Below, one piece after another: positions 1 to 9,333 of a stretch of DNA of 54,322 nt. The DNA is from Blastocatellia bacterium (GTDB lineage Bacteria > Acidobacteriota > Blastocatellia > HR10 > J050): assembly GCA_025054955.1 (NCBI GenBank), contig JANWZE010000044.1, positions 1-54,322 on the forward strand, given 5' to 3'. The position numbers were made by a program, and so were the translations under genes. Below the pieces are notes generated by a model, which was not told where the DNA came from, ran no database searches, and was given only the letters and a program-made list of their open reading frames with translations. Within the stretch, counting starts at the first letter, position 1, and the number at the start of each line of letters is the position of its first letter.

Positions 1-238
1 CGTCGCGCCCTTGGGGCTTGCCGCCGCAGTCCAAAACGCATGCTCCTCTAAAAAACCCTTTTCATTCTTCGTGGCGTGCGATAGCACATGGGCGATTCCC
101 TTGTCTGCAAGCAATCTGTGGAGGCGTGACTGAAGGAGCCAGTATCCCTTTGGCATGCGCCTGTTGTGAAATGCTCGATTCGCCCTTGCATGAGCGCGTG
201 GAATGCGTATGATTGCTGGCGGCAGAGAGTGGCCTTGA
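1..238. other. Intergenic leader with dispersed-repeat fragment
   Basis: No convincing gene is visible here. Short open frames exist on both strands, but they have no recognisable domain and no ribosome site. The first 36 bases are GC-rich and self-complementary and look like the edge of an intergenic repeat that continues outside the window. Positions 63-100, read on the reverse strand, resemble positions 40688-40725 (about 30 of the first 35 bases agree by eye), so part of this gap belongs to a dispersed repeat family. Confidence 0.5.
63..100 (-). repeat. Dispersed intergenic repeat, family B copy 1
   Basis: Read on the reverse strand this segment starts GGGAATCGCCCATGTGCTAT and ends in GCCACGAAGAATGA. 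The same order of blocks, with a few substitutions, occurs on the forward strand at 40688-40725, and its tail recurs at 40796-40812. It contains a small palindrome (GTGC-TATC-GCAC). No coding function is evident. Confidence 0.55.
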
Positions 239-2368
239 ATGAAACGCCCGTTCGATTACATCTTCAAACCCAGGTCTGTCGCCGTCATTGGGGCATCTCG
301 TCAACCGTTCTCTATCGGGCAACGAATTGTGCAGAACATATTGGAGAGTGGGTTTCGTGGCGATGTGTTTCTTGTCAATCCGCATGCCGATATGATTGGG
401 TCGCTGCGCTGTTATCCAAATCTGGAAGCTGTGCCCGGTGATGTTGACCTAGCTGTGATCGTCGTCCCTCAGCAGGCGGTTTTATCGGTCATTGACGAAT
501 GTATCGCCAAACCGGTTGGCGCAGTGGTCGTCATCTCCGCTGGTTTTGGAGAGGCGGGGCGGGCTGGGGCAAAACTGGAACAGGAACTCGTTCACAGGGT
601 GCGAGCCGGCGACCTGCGCCTGGTGGGGCCTAACTCTATGGGCATTATGAACGCCGTGTCGGATGTACGCTTGAATGCCTCGTTGGGGCCACTCCCAGCG
701 TGGGCTGACCGGATTGCGTTGGTTTGTCAATCGGGGGCGTTGGGCTTCGTGGTGTTGAATATGATCCAGCGACTGGGACTGGGCTTATCCATGTTCGCCT
801 CGCTGGGTAACATGAGTGACCTGTCCACTGATGACCTGCTTGAGTACTGGGCTGATGAGCAGCATACGAATGTCATCCTGATGTATGTAGACTCATTTGG
901 CGACGTGCGACGGTTCACGCAACTAGCGCGGCGCGTCAGCCGGCGAAAGCCGATCGTTGCTCTAAAGACTAGCGGTTCATTGCCATCGGCGCCAACAAGT
1001 GATCCAACGAGGCCAACCCGCTCTGAACTGATGATCTCCACCGATAGCCTGTTCCAACAGTGTGGTCTGTTGCGGGCTGGTTCAGCCGAAGAGCTATTGG
1101 ATTTTGCCTTGGCTTTCAGCCATTGCGCCGCGGCGCAGGGCAGTCGTGTCGCTGTGATTAGCAACGATCGCGGTTTGACCACGCTGGTCGTGGATGCTTG
1201 CGTTCACCTCGGACTGAGCATCGCCCGACTGTCGGCCAAAACGATTACGGCGCTGAAAGCTGCGCTGCCCGACGACATAACGGTTAGCAATCCCGTGAAT
1301 CTGACTGCGAACGCCAGCGCAGAGACGTATCGCCTTGCGCTCGACACAGTGTTGGCTGATGGGCGGGTTGATGCTGCGCTTGTTCTGCTAGTGCCCGCCG
1401 CTGCGTTGACGTCGCAGGCCACAGTGGACGCTGTTGTGCCGTTGCTGCGGCAGTATGACAAGCCGGTGTTATGCGTCGTGACGACCACTGAAGAGTCCTT
1501 ACGAGCCTTGCGTGAGCGAGCGCGTGGGTTGTTGCCAATCTACCCGTTACCAGAATCGGCGGCGCGCGCCCTGGGAGCGCTGATTGATTATCATCGCTTG
1601 CAACAACGCCCGGAGGGCGAGCTGCGGCGCTTCGACGTTGATGTGAGCCTTCCGCAGGCCATTCTCAAGCGTGCGCGCGACGAAGGACGGCTGGCGCTGA
1701 ACTTGGCCGAGGCGCTCCGCCTGATTGACGCTTACGGCATTCCTACCTGCGCATTCAACTTCGCAGCGACGCTCGATGAGGCGGTCGCTCATGCGCATGA
1801 GATCGGTTATCCCGTCGTGTTGAAATTGATCGCTCAACAGCTGCTGCACAAATCGGACGTCGGCGGCGTGATCCTCGACATTCGCAACGATGACGAATTG
1901 ACGCGCAGTTACGCGAGCTTGATGGAACGCGCCGAGCGGCATGGCATTGCCGACCAGGTTGAAGGCGTCATGATCCAGCAGATGGTGCGCGGCGGGCGCG
2001 AGGTCATTATCGGCATGGTGCACGATGCGACGTTCGGCCCACTAATCACGTTCGGCCTGAACAGTGCTGACAATGAAACGCCCAGAGACATCAGCGCGCG
2101 CGTCTGGCCGCTCACCGACCTGGATGCAACCGAGCTCATTAAATCGCTTCGCGGTTACCCGATGCTGCAAGGAACCAAAGATCACGATCCGATTGACTTC
2201 GTCCTTGTGGAAGAAGCGCTGTTGCGTGTCTCCCAACTGGTCGAGGATTTTCCGGCCATTGCTGAACTGAGCATCAACCCGTTCATAGCCGGCTACAAGC
2301 CGGATACATCCAAAGCGGTTGATGTCAAAATCACCCTCTTCTCGGAAGCGTCAATTGAGACCAGTTGA
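239..2368 (+). CDS. Acyl-CoA synthetase (NDP-forming) homologue, probably catalytically altered
   Basis: A 709-residue protein with the architecture of ADP/NDP-forming acetyl-CoA synthetases: an N-terminal CoA-binding Rossmann domain (VAVIGAS at 14-20), succinyl-CoA-ligase-like flavodoxin domains (GPNSMGI at 130-136, QSGALG at 164-169), and a C-terminal ATP-grasp domain containing LLHKSDVGGV. Family enzymes interconvert acyl-CoA, ADP and Pi with acid, CoA and ATP through a phosphohistidine carried in a SHTG-like loop. Here the equivalent region (about residues 240-265) reads ALKTSGSLPSAPTSDPTRPT and has no histidine. The usual glycine-rich FGLGG...E motif of the ATP-grasp part reads FGLNSADNET instead. 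The protein has no GNAT domain, although the same loss of the histidine is seen in Pat-type lysine acetyltransferases. It may bind CoA or acyl-CoA without full catalysis. The next gene is convergent. Confidence 0.8.
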   Translation: MKRPFDYIFKPRSVAVIGASRQPFSIGQRIVQNILESGFRGDVFLVNPHADMIGSLRCYPNLEAVPGDVDLAVIVVPQQAVLSVIDECIAKPVGAVVVISAGFGEAGRAGAKLEQELVHRVRAGDLRLVGPNSMGIMNAVSDVRLNASLGPLPAWADRIALVCQSGALGFVVLNMIQRLGLGLSMFASLGNMSDLSTDDLLEYWADEQHTNVILMYVDSFGDVRRFTQLARRVSRRKPIVALKTSGSLPSAPTSDPTRPTRSELMISTDSLFQQCGLLRAGSAEELLDFALAFSHCAAAQGSRVAVISNDRGLTTLVVDACVHLGLSIARLSAKTITALKAALPDDITVSNPVNLTANASAETYRLALDTVLADGRVDAALVLLVPAAALTSQATVDAVVPLLRQYDKPVLCVVTTTEESLRALRERARGLLPIYPLPESAARALGALIDYHRLQQRPEGELRRFDVDVSLPQAILKRARDEGRLALNLAEALRLIDAYGIPTCAFNFAATLDEAVAHAHEIGYPVVLKLIAQQLLHKSDVGGVILDIRNDDELTRSYASLMERAERHGIADQVEGVMIQQMVRGGREVIIGMVHDATFGPLITFGLNSADNETPRDISARVWPLTDLDATELIKSLRGYPMLQGTKDHDPIDFVLVEEALLRVSQLVEDFPAIAELSINPFIAGYKPDTSKAVDVKITLFSEASIETS

Positions 2369-2386
2369 TTTGAACATCACTTCAAG
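2366..2386 (+). repeat. 21-bp direct repeat, copy outside aroDE
   Basis: This 21-bp segment starts with the TGA stop of the acyl-CoA synthetase homologue and is identical to 2438-2458, which lies inside the 3' end of the convergent aroD-aroE gene. The offset is 72 bp. It appears to be a stray copy of the aroD-aroE tail placed against the end of its neighbour. Confidence 0.85.
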
Positions 2387-2422
2387 CAACAGGCCATGAG
2401 TCTCGCGCATGTACCATCTTTG

Positions 2423-3946
2423 TCAGTGGAGGCCGACTGATTTGAACATCACTTCAAGAGGGGCCGTCTGATTGGTCCATAGCTCCCATTGTTGCGCTGC
2501 CTGATACACAAGCATTTCGACGCCGCCGATCACCGCGCAGCCGGCAGCGCGCGCTGCCTCAAGCAGCGGTGTTTCGTCACGACGAGCGACCAGATCAAAC
2601 ACAACCGTGCCGGGTATTAGCAAGTCGGTTGGCACTGGCGTGACCGGGTCGGCATCTTGCATGCCGACCGGCGTGGTGTTAATCAACACATCATGCGGGT
2701 AGCGCGCCAACGCGCTTAGCGTATCAACCGAGGCATTGAATTGTCTGGCTACATCGGCAGCTTTTGGCACGTCTCGCGCTAACACGGTGACGCGCGCTCC
2801 TTCCCGCTGTAATCCAAAGCAGACGGCGCGGGCAGCGCCGCCGGCGCCAAGCACAACGACGCGGGCGTCTCTGAGCTGGATACGTTGTCGCAATGGACGC
2901 ATCGCTCCTTCAACATCGGTGTTGTAGCCGATGATCCTTTCGCCATCCATCACCAACGTGTTGAGCGCGCCCACCTGCTCGGCCACTGGATCAAGTGCGT
3001 CAACGAATCGGATCGCTTCGACCTTATGCGGGATGGTCACGCTCAGTCCGCGCAGATGCCAATTCATGCGCCGTGTGGAGCGCCTGACGAAATCGCGCAT
3101 GAATGCCGACAGGTCGGTCACCTGTAGTGGCAGATACACCCAGTTCAACGAGCGGTGCTGATACGCCGTGTTATGGAGCAGCGGCGACAACGAATGTTGT
3201 ACGGCATTGCCGATGACGCCAGCGATGTTCACATCCTGATCTATCTGGCGCACACGAAACAGATGGATCAACTGTTCAGCCGTCAGTTGGCCGGGAGCAG
3301 TTGCTTCGTGCTCGGTTAAGGCGCCGAAGGTGAGCAGGCCTCCCCACGCCGGCGAGAGAATCCGACTCATGAATCCAGCTTCGCCCATCGTCAAGGCAAT
3401 CAGCGGGCGATGATCCTGAATCGCTCGAGCGAGCACATCAAACAGCCGCAGATTGTCGGAGATCACCTGCGCGTGCGTGGCAATTTTCAGCACTGCGGCA
3501 GGCGTTGCCGCCAACTGTTCATAGACGAGCGACAGCGGCTGCGGCGTCTCGGTGAAGTTATGGTACGAGGCAATCACGCGGTCCCACGGGACAGGCTCGC
3601 CGGAGGATTGAAACCACCGCGCCAATTGCAGGTCAAGATCAAAATAAACGCGATCAACATTGGTCAGTGAAAACAGCGCCCGCCAACAAGCCACTTGATC
3701 CTCAAACGGTGGCACCTGCTCAGGCTGGCGGGTGAACGCCGGATGGTAGGTCAGAATGATCGGTCGCGTCGTCGCATTCACGAGCGGCCTCACGCTGTAG
3801 ACGGGGTCGGCTGGTGAAAAATCCGCCATGTAATCCAGGCGGAATTCAATCACATCGCCCAGCCGTTCAGCCTCGGCCACGCGACGCAGCGCCTCACTGA
3901 GCGTCGGCGCCACCACAGGAATTGCAATGGCTCTCGGCGGCAACAT
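2423..3946 (-). CDS. aroDE: Bifunctional type I 3-dehydroquinate dehydratase / shikimate dehydrogenase
   Basis: A 507-residue fusion catalysing two consecutive shikimate-pathway steps: dehydration of 3-dehydroquinate, then NADPH-dependent reduction of 3-dehydroshikimate. The N-terminal half (about 1-225) is a class I dehydratase: EFRLD near residue 34, the catalytic His in ASYHNF, the Schiff-base Lys in AVLKIA and the Arg in SRILSPAWGG. The C-terminal half has the shikimate dehydrogenase substrate motif HSLSPLLHN, the catalytic Lys in VTIPHKV, the Asp in NTD, the nucleotide-binding GAGGAARA and the terminal GGVEMLVYQAA. Both active sites look complete. AroD-AroE fusions are known in plants and several bacterial phyla. 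It is convergent with the acyl-CoA synthetase homologue and divergent from the TonB receptor. Part of its 3' end (2438-2458) is duplicated 72 bp further on. Confidence 0.93.
   Translation of the reverse strand: MLPPRAIAIPVVAPTLSEALRRVAEAERLGDVIEFRLDYMADFSPADPVYSVRPLVNATTRPIILTYHPAFTRQPEQVPPFEDQVACWRALFSLTNVDRVYFDLDLQLARWFQSSGEPVPWDRVIASYHNFTETPQPLSLVYEQLAATPAAVLKIATHAQVISDNLRLFDVLARAIQDHRPLIALTMGEAGFMSRILSPAWGGLLTFGALTEHEATAPGQLTAEQLIHLFRVRQIDQDVNIAGVIGNAVQHSLSPLLHNTAYQHRSLNWVYLPLQVTDLSAFMRDFVRRSTRRMNWHLRGLSVTIPHKVEAIRFVDALDPVAEQVGALNTLVMDGERIIGYNTDVEGAMRPLRQRIQLRDARVVVLGAGGAARAVCFGLQREGARVTVLARDVPKAADVARQFNASVDTLSALARYPHDVLINTTPVGMQDADPVTPVPTDLLIPGTVVFDLVARRDETPLLEAARAAGCAVIGGVEMLVYQAAQQWELWTNQTAPLEVMFKSVGLH
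2438..2458 (+). repeat. 21-bp direct repeat, copy inside aroDE 3' end
   Basis: Identical to 2366-2386. On the reverse strand it encodes the LEVMFKS stretch, seven of the last eleven residues of AroD-AroE. This is the probable parent copy because it lies in an intact reading frame. Confidence 0.85.
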
Positions 3947-4148
3947 CAGCGCGAGATTCTACCAGAAACAACACGGCTATCAAGGCAGCAGTTTACAGTC
4001 GCTTCTGCGCGTTGGCCGGCGTGCCGATTAGCTGAGAAGCAGCTTGACAGTGTCAGACAAGCCCCAGGCGCGTGAATATAGAAGAAGCTTCTGAGGGCAT
4101 GATGCGGGCCGCGCTACCATCAGTAACGAAGGCGGGTGAAAATTCTCG

Positions 4149-4177
4149 TTGACCGTCTTGGCTGCTTATGTTATATA
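4149..4177 (+). promoter_or_regulatory. Sigma-70-type promoter of the TonB/TPR/CRTAC1 cluster
   Basis: TTGACC at 4149-4154, a 17-nt spacer, then TATATA at 4172-4177 make a near-consensus housekeeping promoter. Transcription would start near 4184, about 54 nt before the TonB receptor ATG at 4238. An AGGGAGG ribosome site lies at 4223-4229 with 8 nt spacing. The gap 3947-4182 otherwise shows only a short palindrome TGACA-G-TGTCA near 4045-4055 and no gene. Confidence 0.65.
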
Positions 4178-4237
4178 AGTCACGCCTCTGTGGAAGCGGT
4201 GAATCCAAATCGCTCATGAGCTAGGGAGGATCGAGTT

Positions 4238-7200
4238 ATGATCGCGCGCGCAAGCGTATGGTTGGGAGGATGGCTTGCTGTTGTGTGCATGGTCGTCTCA
4301 GCGACGGCCTTGGCCGCGCAAACGCAGCGAGCCACGGTCACCGGCGTGGTGACAGACGAAACCGGCGCAGTCGTCCCCGATGCGGAAGTCACGATTACCA
4401 ATCTCAGCACGAACGTGAGCCGGAGCACCATGACCGATGGTGAGGGACGCTACCAGTTCCCCTCGTTGTTGGACCCCGGTGTCTATCAGTTGAAAGTGTC
4501 ACGCGAAGGGTTCCAGACGGCGTTGACGCAGCAGCTCGAGCTGCGCATTGGCGACGTTCGCTCGGTGAATGTTACCTTGAAGGTCGGGTCTGTGGCCGAA
4601 GAGATCACGGTCACGGCGCAGGTGCCGCTGGTCGAGACGGAGACAAGCGTGCGTGGCGATGTGATCATCGGGCGACAGATCACCGAGTTGCCGCTCAATG
4701 GCCGGAATTTCACCTCGTTTGCTACGCTCATTCCCGGTGTGAGTCGGGCGGTCGTCGGCGCATTGACAGATGCCTCGGCATTTCAGGGATCGGTCAGCGG
4801 CTTGTCTGAAGGTTCGACCGAAGCAGCCCGTTTCAGCCGCTCGTTAGGCTCTTCGATTTCAGCCAATGGATTGCGACCGCAGAACAATAACTGGTCTATT
4901 GATGGCGTGGATAACAACGAGCCGCAATACGGGCAAATCGGCATTTTCCCGCCGCCGGACGCGATTCAAGAATTCAAGGTGGAAACCAGTGTGCCGCAGG
5001 CGGAGGTCGGACGCGCTGGCGGCGCGGTCATCAACGCAAACTTCAAATCCGGCGGCAATGAAATTCACGGATCGGTTTACTACTTCGGTCGCAACGACGT
5101 GCTAGACGCCCGTCCGGTGTTTTCCCGATTGCAAGGTGGCGGACCATTCCGATTACCACCCAAGCCGCCGCGCCGCGAGCATGAGTATGGCTTCACATTG
5201 AGCGGCCCGATCATTAAGAACAGGGTGTTCTACTTCGGCGACTATCAAGGTCAACGCAACAAGTTTCCGTTTGAGCGCGGCAGTCCGTTCACCAGCGTGC
5301 CGACGATGAAGACGCGCATGGGCGATTTCTCAGAATTCCTCGGCCCCGGTCGCGATGGACGATTGGGCACCGACGATGATACGGGCGTGGTGTTCGATCC
5401 TAACTCAGGCGATCCCTTTCCTGGCAATATCATCCCTCGGCGACTGCTGGACCCGGTGGCCGTCAATTACCTGTCATATTTCGATCCGCCCAATGCGCCG
5501 GGCGTCGCCAATAACTTCCTGAAGTTCCGCCGCATCAATGAAAAGATTGACCAGTTTGATGTGCGAATGGACATTGCCTGGAGCGAGAAACAGACCATCT
5601 TCGGGCGGTTCAGTTTCAACGATCAATTTCGCTCGCGCGATAGTTTCTTCACCAGGTTGCCCGCCGGCTTTGGCGCCGGCGAAGAAACCGGCGCGACACG
5701 TCAGGTGGCGTTTGGTGACACCTACACATTTTCGCCGAGCGTGATTAACGATTTTCGCTTTGGATTCACTCGCATCGAGATCGGCATTTTGGAATGCGGC
5801 ATTGGCGGGCGTTGTGGGGTCAGTCCCACTGTCTCTAAAGACATTGGGATTCCCAATGTCAATTTGGGCGATAAGTTGACCGAGGGCGGCATGGGCATCG
5901 GCACAGGTGGCCTTGGCTTCATCGAGTTCACTGGCGATGGCGGTCCGTTCCTTGTGCCGTCGAACAACACTTATTTCTCTGATAAAGTGTCGGTCATTAA
6001 AGGCGCTCATTCGATCAAATTCGGTGGTGAAGTTCGATTGCGTCAGATTCATCCATTTGACGGCGGACGCACCGGCCCAGCCAAAGGCTTCATGGGCGCC
6101 AACGACGGCGGAACCGGCAATGCGCAAGCTGGCCTGCTGTTGGGCGTGATGAACTTCTCGGCGCGCCCGCAGGTCAATGGACCGTTTTCGTTGACCTCTT
6201 CCGAATGGGGTGTCTTTATTCAAGATGATTGGAAAGTCTCACCCGATCTGACCTTCAATATCGGTCTGCGGTATGATTTCTTCCGTCCGCAAGTGGAGCG
6301 CTTCAATCGCATTGGGAATTATGATCTGGCCACCGGCACCGTGCGCGTCGCCACAAGCAATGACCGCGATCTGGTCAACTCTGATAAAAACAATTTTGGG
6401 CCGCGATTTGGCTTTGCCTATGCCTTTGGCCCGAATCGCAAATTCGCCTTACGTGGCGGCTACGGGCTGCTCTATGCGCTGGATGCGGCCGAGTTTCCGC
6501 CGTTAACATTTAATCCGCCCAATGTGCCGCCAGCGTTCATCGGCGGAACGCATCCGGTGACTGGGCGGCCAATTACACTCAGTACCGGTCCGCCGGTATT
6601 CCCCGGTGGTAGCGATCCGCAAAACTTAGACCCTACGGTGACCTATCGTCAGATTGATCCAAACCGGCGCGATAGTTATGTCCATCAATATAACCTAACT
6701 GTGCAATGGGAATTCGCGTCCAATTGGGTGCTGGATGTGGGCTATGTCGGAACGCGCGGGCTGAAATTGCAGGCTGTGCGCAACCTTGGTCTGAACCGTG
6801 GTCTGGGCGTCGCGTTGAATCGCGCCGGTCGGTTCCTCAACGGCGTGAAGGCTTATGAAAACCGCGCGCAATCGGCATACGATTCGTTGCAAGTCCGTCT
6901 CGAGAAACGGTTCTCCTACGGCCTCGGCAGCATTACCTCATACACATGGGGGCACAGCATTGACAACTCGACTGGCGACTTTGGCGCGATTGGCGAAGCG
7001 CGTGGTGAATTTGGCGGTCCTGTCAATCCGCTCAATGAGCGACTGGAGCGCGGCAATTCTGGATTTGATTACCGCCATCGGTTCACATCAGCGGTCATCT
7101 ATGATCTACCGTTCGGCAGTGGGCGACCGTTCCTCAATAACCTGGACGCAGTGACCGACCGCATCATCGGCGGTTGGCAGGTCAACTTCATCGTGCTTGG

Positions 7201-7642
7201 ACAATCGGGTCAGCCGTTCACCCCCACGGTAGCCGACAGTAGCGTGCGCCCAGACTTGGTTGGCGATCCGAGACCGACGGCCGCTGATCGCGCTGCTGGC
7301 CGTTCATTCAATCCAAGCGCCTTCCGTCCTCCCAGCCGATCAGTGAGAAATTTCGCCGGACGATCCATCACCTTCGGCACGGCCGGACGCAACATCCTGC
7401 GGGGACCGAACCGGTTTAACACCGATTTCTCACTCTTCAAGAATACGCGCATCACCGAAGGCATCAATCTGCAGTTCGGTATCGAATTTTTCAACCTATT
7501 CAATAATGTCCAACTGGTGCTGCCCAACGCCGGCATCAACTTCAACAGCGATGGGTCCGTCAACTTTTCAAACAACGTTGGGCAGACGTTCAATGCGTAC
7601 CCGCAACGGCAAGGGCAATTTCGCTTGAAATTGCTGTTTTAG
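4238..7642 (+). CDS. TonB-dependent receptor with carboxypeptidase-regulatory-like domain
   Basis: An 1134-residue outer-membrane protein. A signal peptide (residues 1 to about 27, hydrophobic core WLAVVCMVVSATALA, cut near AAQ) is followed by a carboxypeptidase-regulatory-like beta-sandwich at about 32-115 (VTGVVTDETGAVVPDAEVTI), a plug domain (ELPLNGRNF, NNNWSIDGVDNNEP) and a long beta-barrel ending in a C-terminal Phe (FRLKLLF), as usual for outer-membrane barrels. This Oar/Cna-B-like receptor type is abundant in Acidobacteriota. Its substrate cannot be read from sequence; peptides, oligosaccharides or protein export have been suggested for relatives. The start is fixed by the AGGGAGG site 8 nt upstream. 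It is the first gene of a forward cluster that continues with TPR and CRTAC1-like proteins. Confidence 0.92.
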   Translation: MIARASVWLGGWLAVVCMVVSATALAAQTQRATVTGVVTDETGAVVPDAEVTITNLSTNVSRSTMTDGEGRYQFPSLLDPGVYQLKVSREGFQTALTQQLELRIGDVRSVNVTLKVGSVAEEITVTAQVPLVETETSVRGDVIIGRQITELPLNGRNFTSFATLIPGVSRAVVGALTDASAFQGSVSGLSEGSTEAARFSRSLGSSISANGLRPQNNNWSIDGVDNNEPQYGQIGIFPPPDAIQEFKVETSVPQAEVGRAGGAVINANFKSGGNEIHGSVYYFGRNDVLDARPVFSRLQGGGPFRLPPKPPRREHEYGFTLSGPIIKNRVFYFGDYQGQRNKFPFERGSPFTSVPTMKTRMGDFSEFLGPGRDGRLGTDDDTGVVFDPNSGDPFPGNIIPRRLLDPVAVNYLSYFDPPNAPGVANNFLKFRRINEKIDQFDVRMDIAWSEKQTIFGRFSFNDQFRSRDSFFTRLPAGFGAGEETGATRQVAFGDTYTFSPSVINDFRFGFTRIEIGILECGIGGRCGVSPTVSKDIGIPNVNLGDKLTEGGMGIGTGGLGFIEFTGDGGPFLVPSNNTYFSDKVSVIKGAHSIKFGGEVRLRQIHPFDGGRTGPAKGFMGANDGGTGNAQAGLLLGVMNFSARPQVNGPFSLTSSEWGVFIQDDWKVSPDLTFNIGLRYDFFRPQVERFNRIGNYDLATGTVRVATSNDRDLVNSDKNNFGPRFGFAYAFGPNRKFALRGGYGLLYALDAAEFPPLTFNPPNVPPAFIGGTHPVTGRPITLSTGPPVFPGGSDPQNLDPTVTYRQIDPNRRDSYVHQYNLTVQWEFASNWVLDVGYVGTRGLKLQAVRNLGLNRGLGVALNRAGRFLNGVKAYENRAQSAYDSLQVRLEKRFSYGLGSITSYTWGHSIDNSTGDFGAIGEARGEFGGPVNPLNERLERGNSGFDYRHRFTSAVIYDLPFGSGRPFLNNLDAVTDRIIGGWQVNFIVLGQSGQPFTPTVADSSVRPDLVGDPRPTAADRAAGRSFNPSAFRPPSRSVRNFAGRSITFGTAGRNILRGPNRFNTDFSLFKNTRITEGINLQFGIEFFNLFNNVQLVLPNAGINFNSDGSVNFSNNVGQTFNAYPQRQGQFRLKLLF

Positions 7643-7694
7643 TCACTCGTCGGTTGTTGAGCGTCCGTCGGAGCTAACAACCGATGTAAGGGTT

Positions 7695-9239
7695 ATGTGG
7701 CGCGTTGGGCAGTCAACAAAAATGAGTTGTTGGCTGCCCGTTGTATGTATTCTGACCATCGTTTTCGCTGGAGTCGCGCAGCCTAAACCGGCGATTCAAC
7801 CTAAGCCCGCGATTGACCTGGGCAGCGCACTGCAAGCCATTGAACGGCAGGATTACGCTACGGCTGCATCCACGCTGCGACGAGTGCTCAAGCAACATCC
7901 TCGTTTCGTGGCCGCTCACAACCTCCTTGGTTACGTTCAATTCCGTCAGCGCCGTGTCGTCGAAGCCGAACGATCATTGCAACGAGCCATCCGGTTAGCT
8001 CCCGATTATCTGCCGGCGCGTGTCAACATCGGCAACTTATACATGGAGACGGATCGGCTGAGCGAAGCGATCCTCGAATTTCAACGCGTGTTGAAGTTGG
8101 AACCAGCGCACATCGGCGCGCTGCTCAGCCTCGGATACATTCATACTCGACGCAATGAGTGGAACCAAGCGATTTCCTATCTGGAACGAGCCTACCAACT
8201 GGATCATCAGAATGAGCAAGTCTTGCTCGGATTGAGCAACGCCTATCTTGCCGATCAACGATGGGAATCAGCCCGACCGATCATCGAGCAATTGAAACAA
8301 CAAGAGCCACAAAACGCTCACCGACTCGCCCGGCTGGGCATGATCCTGGCGCAGCACAAACGCTGGGACGAGGCGCAGACTGTATTCAACCAAGGGCTTC
8401 ACCTGCAACCGACGCTCGACCAATTGCACTACGGTCTGGGCTACGTCCACCATCGGCGAGGAGAGCAAACAGAAGCCAAACAGGCTGTGCAGAAGGCCCT
8501 TGCATTGAATCCGCAACAAGCTGAGGCTTACTCCCTACTGGGCGCCATCTGTGTGGCTAGAGGCGAGCTGGCCGAAGCCTTGAGCGCCTACAAACGCAGC
8601 TTGTCGCTTCAACCGAACCAGCCTGATGTCTATGCAGCCATGGCTGAGCTCTATCTGGAGCAGCGATATTACGCGCCAGCGACAGAGGCCTTGCGACGCG
8701 CCACTCGGTTGCAGCCGGCTCGCGCCGAGCTGTTCACGCGGCTTGGCGACGTTTATCTGGCGCAAGGCAATCTGCTTCAGGCTCGCGCTGCTTACGAAAA
8801 ATCCTATGCGCTCAATCCGACAGCGCCTAACGCTAGTTTCCACGTCGGGCATACCGAATTGAAGTTGTCGCGCTATGAAGAAGCCATCAAGCATTTCGAG
8901 CGGGAACTCAAGTTGAATCCCGACCACGTTGCATCGCTGGTCGGGATGGGCCAGGCGATGGTGGCGCTTAACAATCCGGTTCAAGCGGAGCTGAGGCTTC
9001 GGCGCGCGCTCTCAATCATGCCAAATCATGTCGAGGGCTTGTATCAAGTGAGTCGGGCATTGTTGCAACAGAACCGGCCGGCTGAAGCGCTCGCCGCGCT
9101 GAAACAAGCGGCTGAACTTGCTCCGGCGGAGGCGCGCATTCATTACCAACTCTTTCTCGCTTACACGCGACTCGGCCAGAATGAGGCAGCGGCCAAGGCG
9201 CTGGAAACGTTCCGGCACCTGGAATCGTCCGGCAAGTAG
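7695..9239 (+). CDS. Secreted or membrane-anchored TPR protein 1
   Basis: A 514-residue protein with an N-terminal hydrophobic signal (CWLPVVCILTIVFAGVAQ) followed by about a dozen consecutive 34-residue tetratricopeptide repeats (for example ARVNIGNLYMETDRLSEAIL and AEAYSLLGAICVARGELAEA). TPR solenoids bind partner proteins; no enzymatic domain is present. It lies 52 nt behind the TonB receptor on the same strand and is followed by a second TPR gene, so a periplasmic or envelope scaffold role in the same pathway is inferred. The ATG at 7695 follows a weak AAGGG; an in-frame ATG at 7722 would give a shorter signal sequence and cannot be excluded. Confidence 0.85.
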   Translation: MWRVGQSTKMSCWLPVVCILTIVFAGVAQPKPAIQPKPAIDLGSALQAIERQDYATAASTLRRVLKQHPRFVAAHNLLGYVQFRQRRVVEAERSLQRAIRLAPDYLPARVNIGNLYMETDRLSEAILEFQRVLKLEPAHIGALLSLGYIHTRRNEWNQAISYLERAYQLDHQNEQVLLGLSNAYLADQRWESARPIIEQLKQQEPQNAHRLARLGMILAQHKRWDEAQTVFNQGLHLQPTLDQLHYGLGYVHHRRGEQTEAKQAVQKALALNPQQAEAYSLLGAICVARGELAEALSAYKRSLSLQPNQPDVYAAMAELYLEQRYYAPATEALRRATRLQPARAELFTRLGDVYLAQGNLLQARAAYEKSYALNPTAPNASFHVGHTELKLSRYEEAIKHFERELKLNPDHVASLVGMGQAMVALNNPVQAELRLRRALSIMPNHVEGLYQVSRALLQQNRPAEALAALKQAAELAPAEARIHYQLFLAYTRLGQNEAAAKALETFRHLESSGK

Positions 9240-9333
9240 ATTGCGCCCGGTTCATCGTCAGCAGTACAATCCGCTGCGCATGCTCAGCCGTGACGACATC
9301 ATGGGAAGAGGGACTGCTTCGGAGGGATACAGC

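Noticed and set aside
62-385. Reverse-strand open frame of 107 codons at the left edge
   Set aside because: It overlaps the start of the acyl-CoA synthetase homologue, has no domain or ribosome site, and runs through a dispersed repeat.
5474-6223. 249-codon antisense frame inside the TonB receptor gene
   Set aside because: Shadow frame; no ribosome site, signal or domain.
9118-9333. Longer start for TPR protein 2 overlapping TPR protein 1
   Set aside because: The extension would overlap the previous gene by 122 nt and bury the signal peptide; GGAGGG and GTG at 9334 give a normal start.
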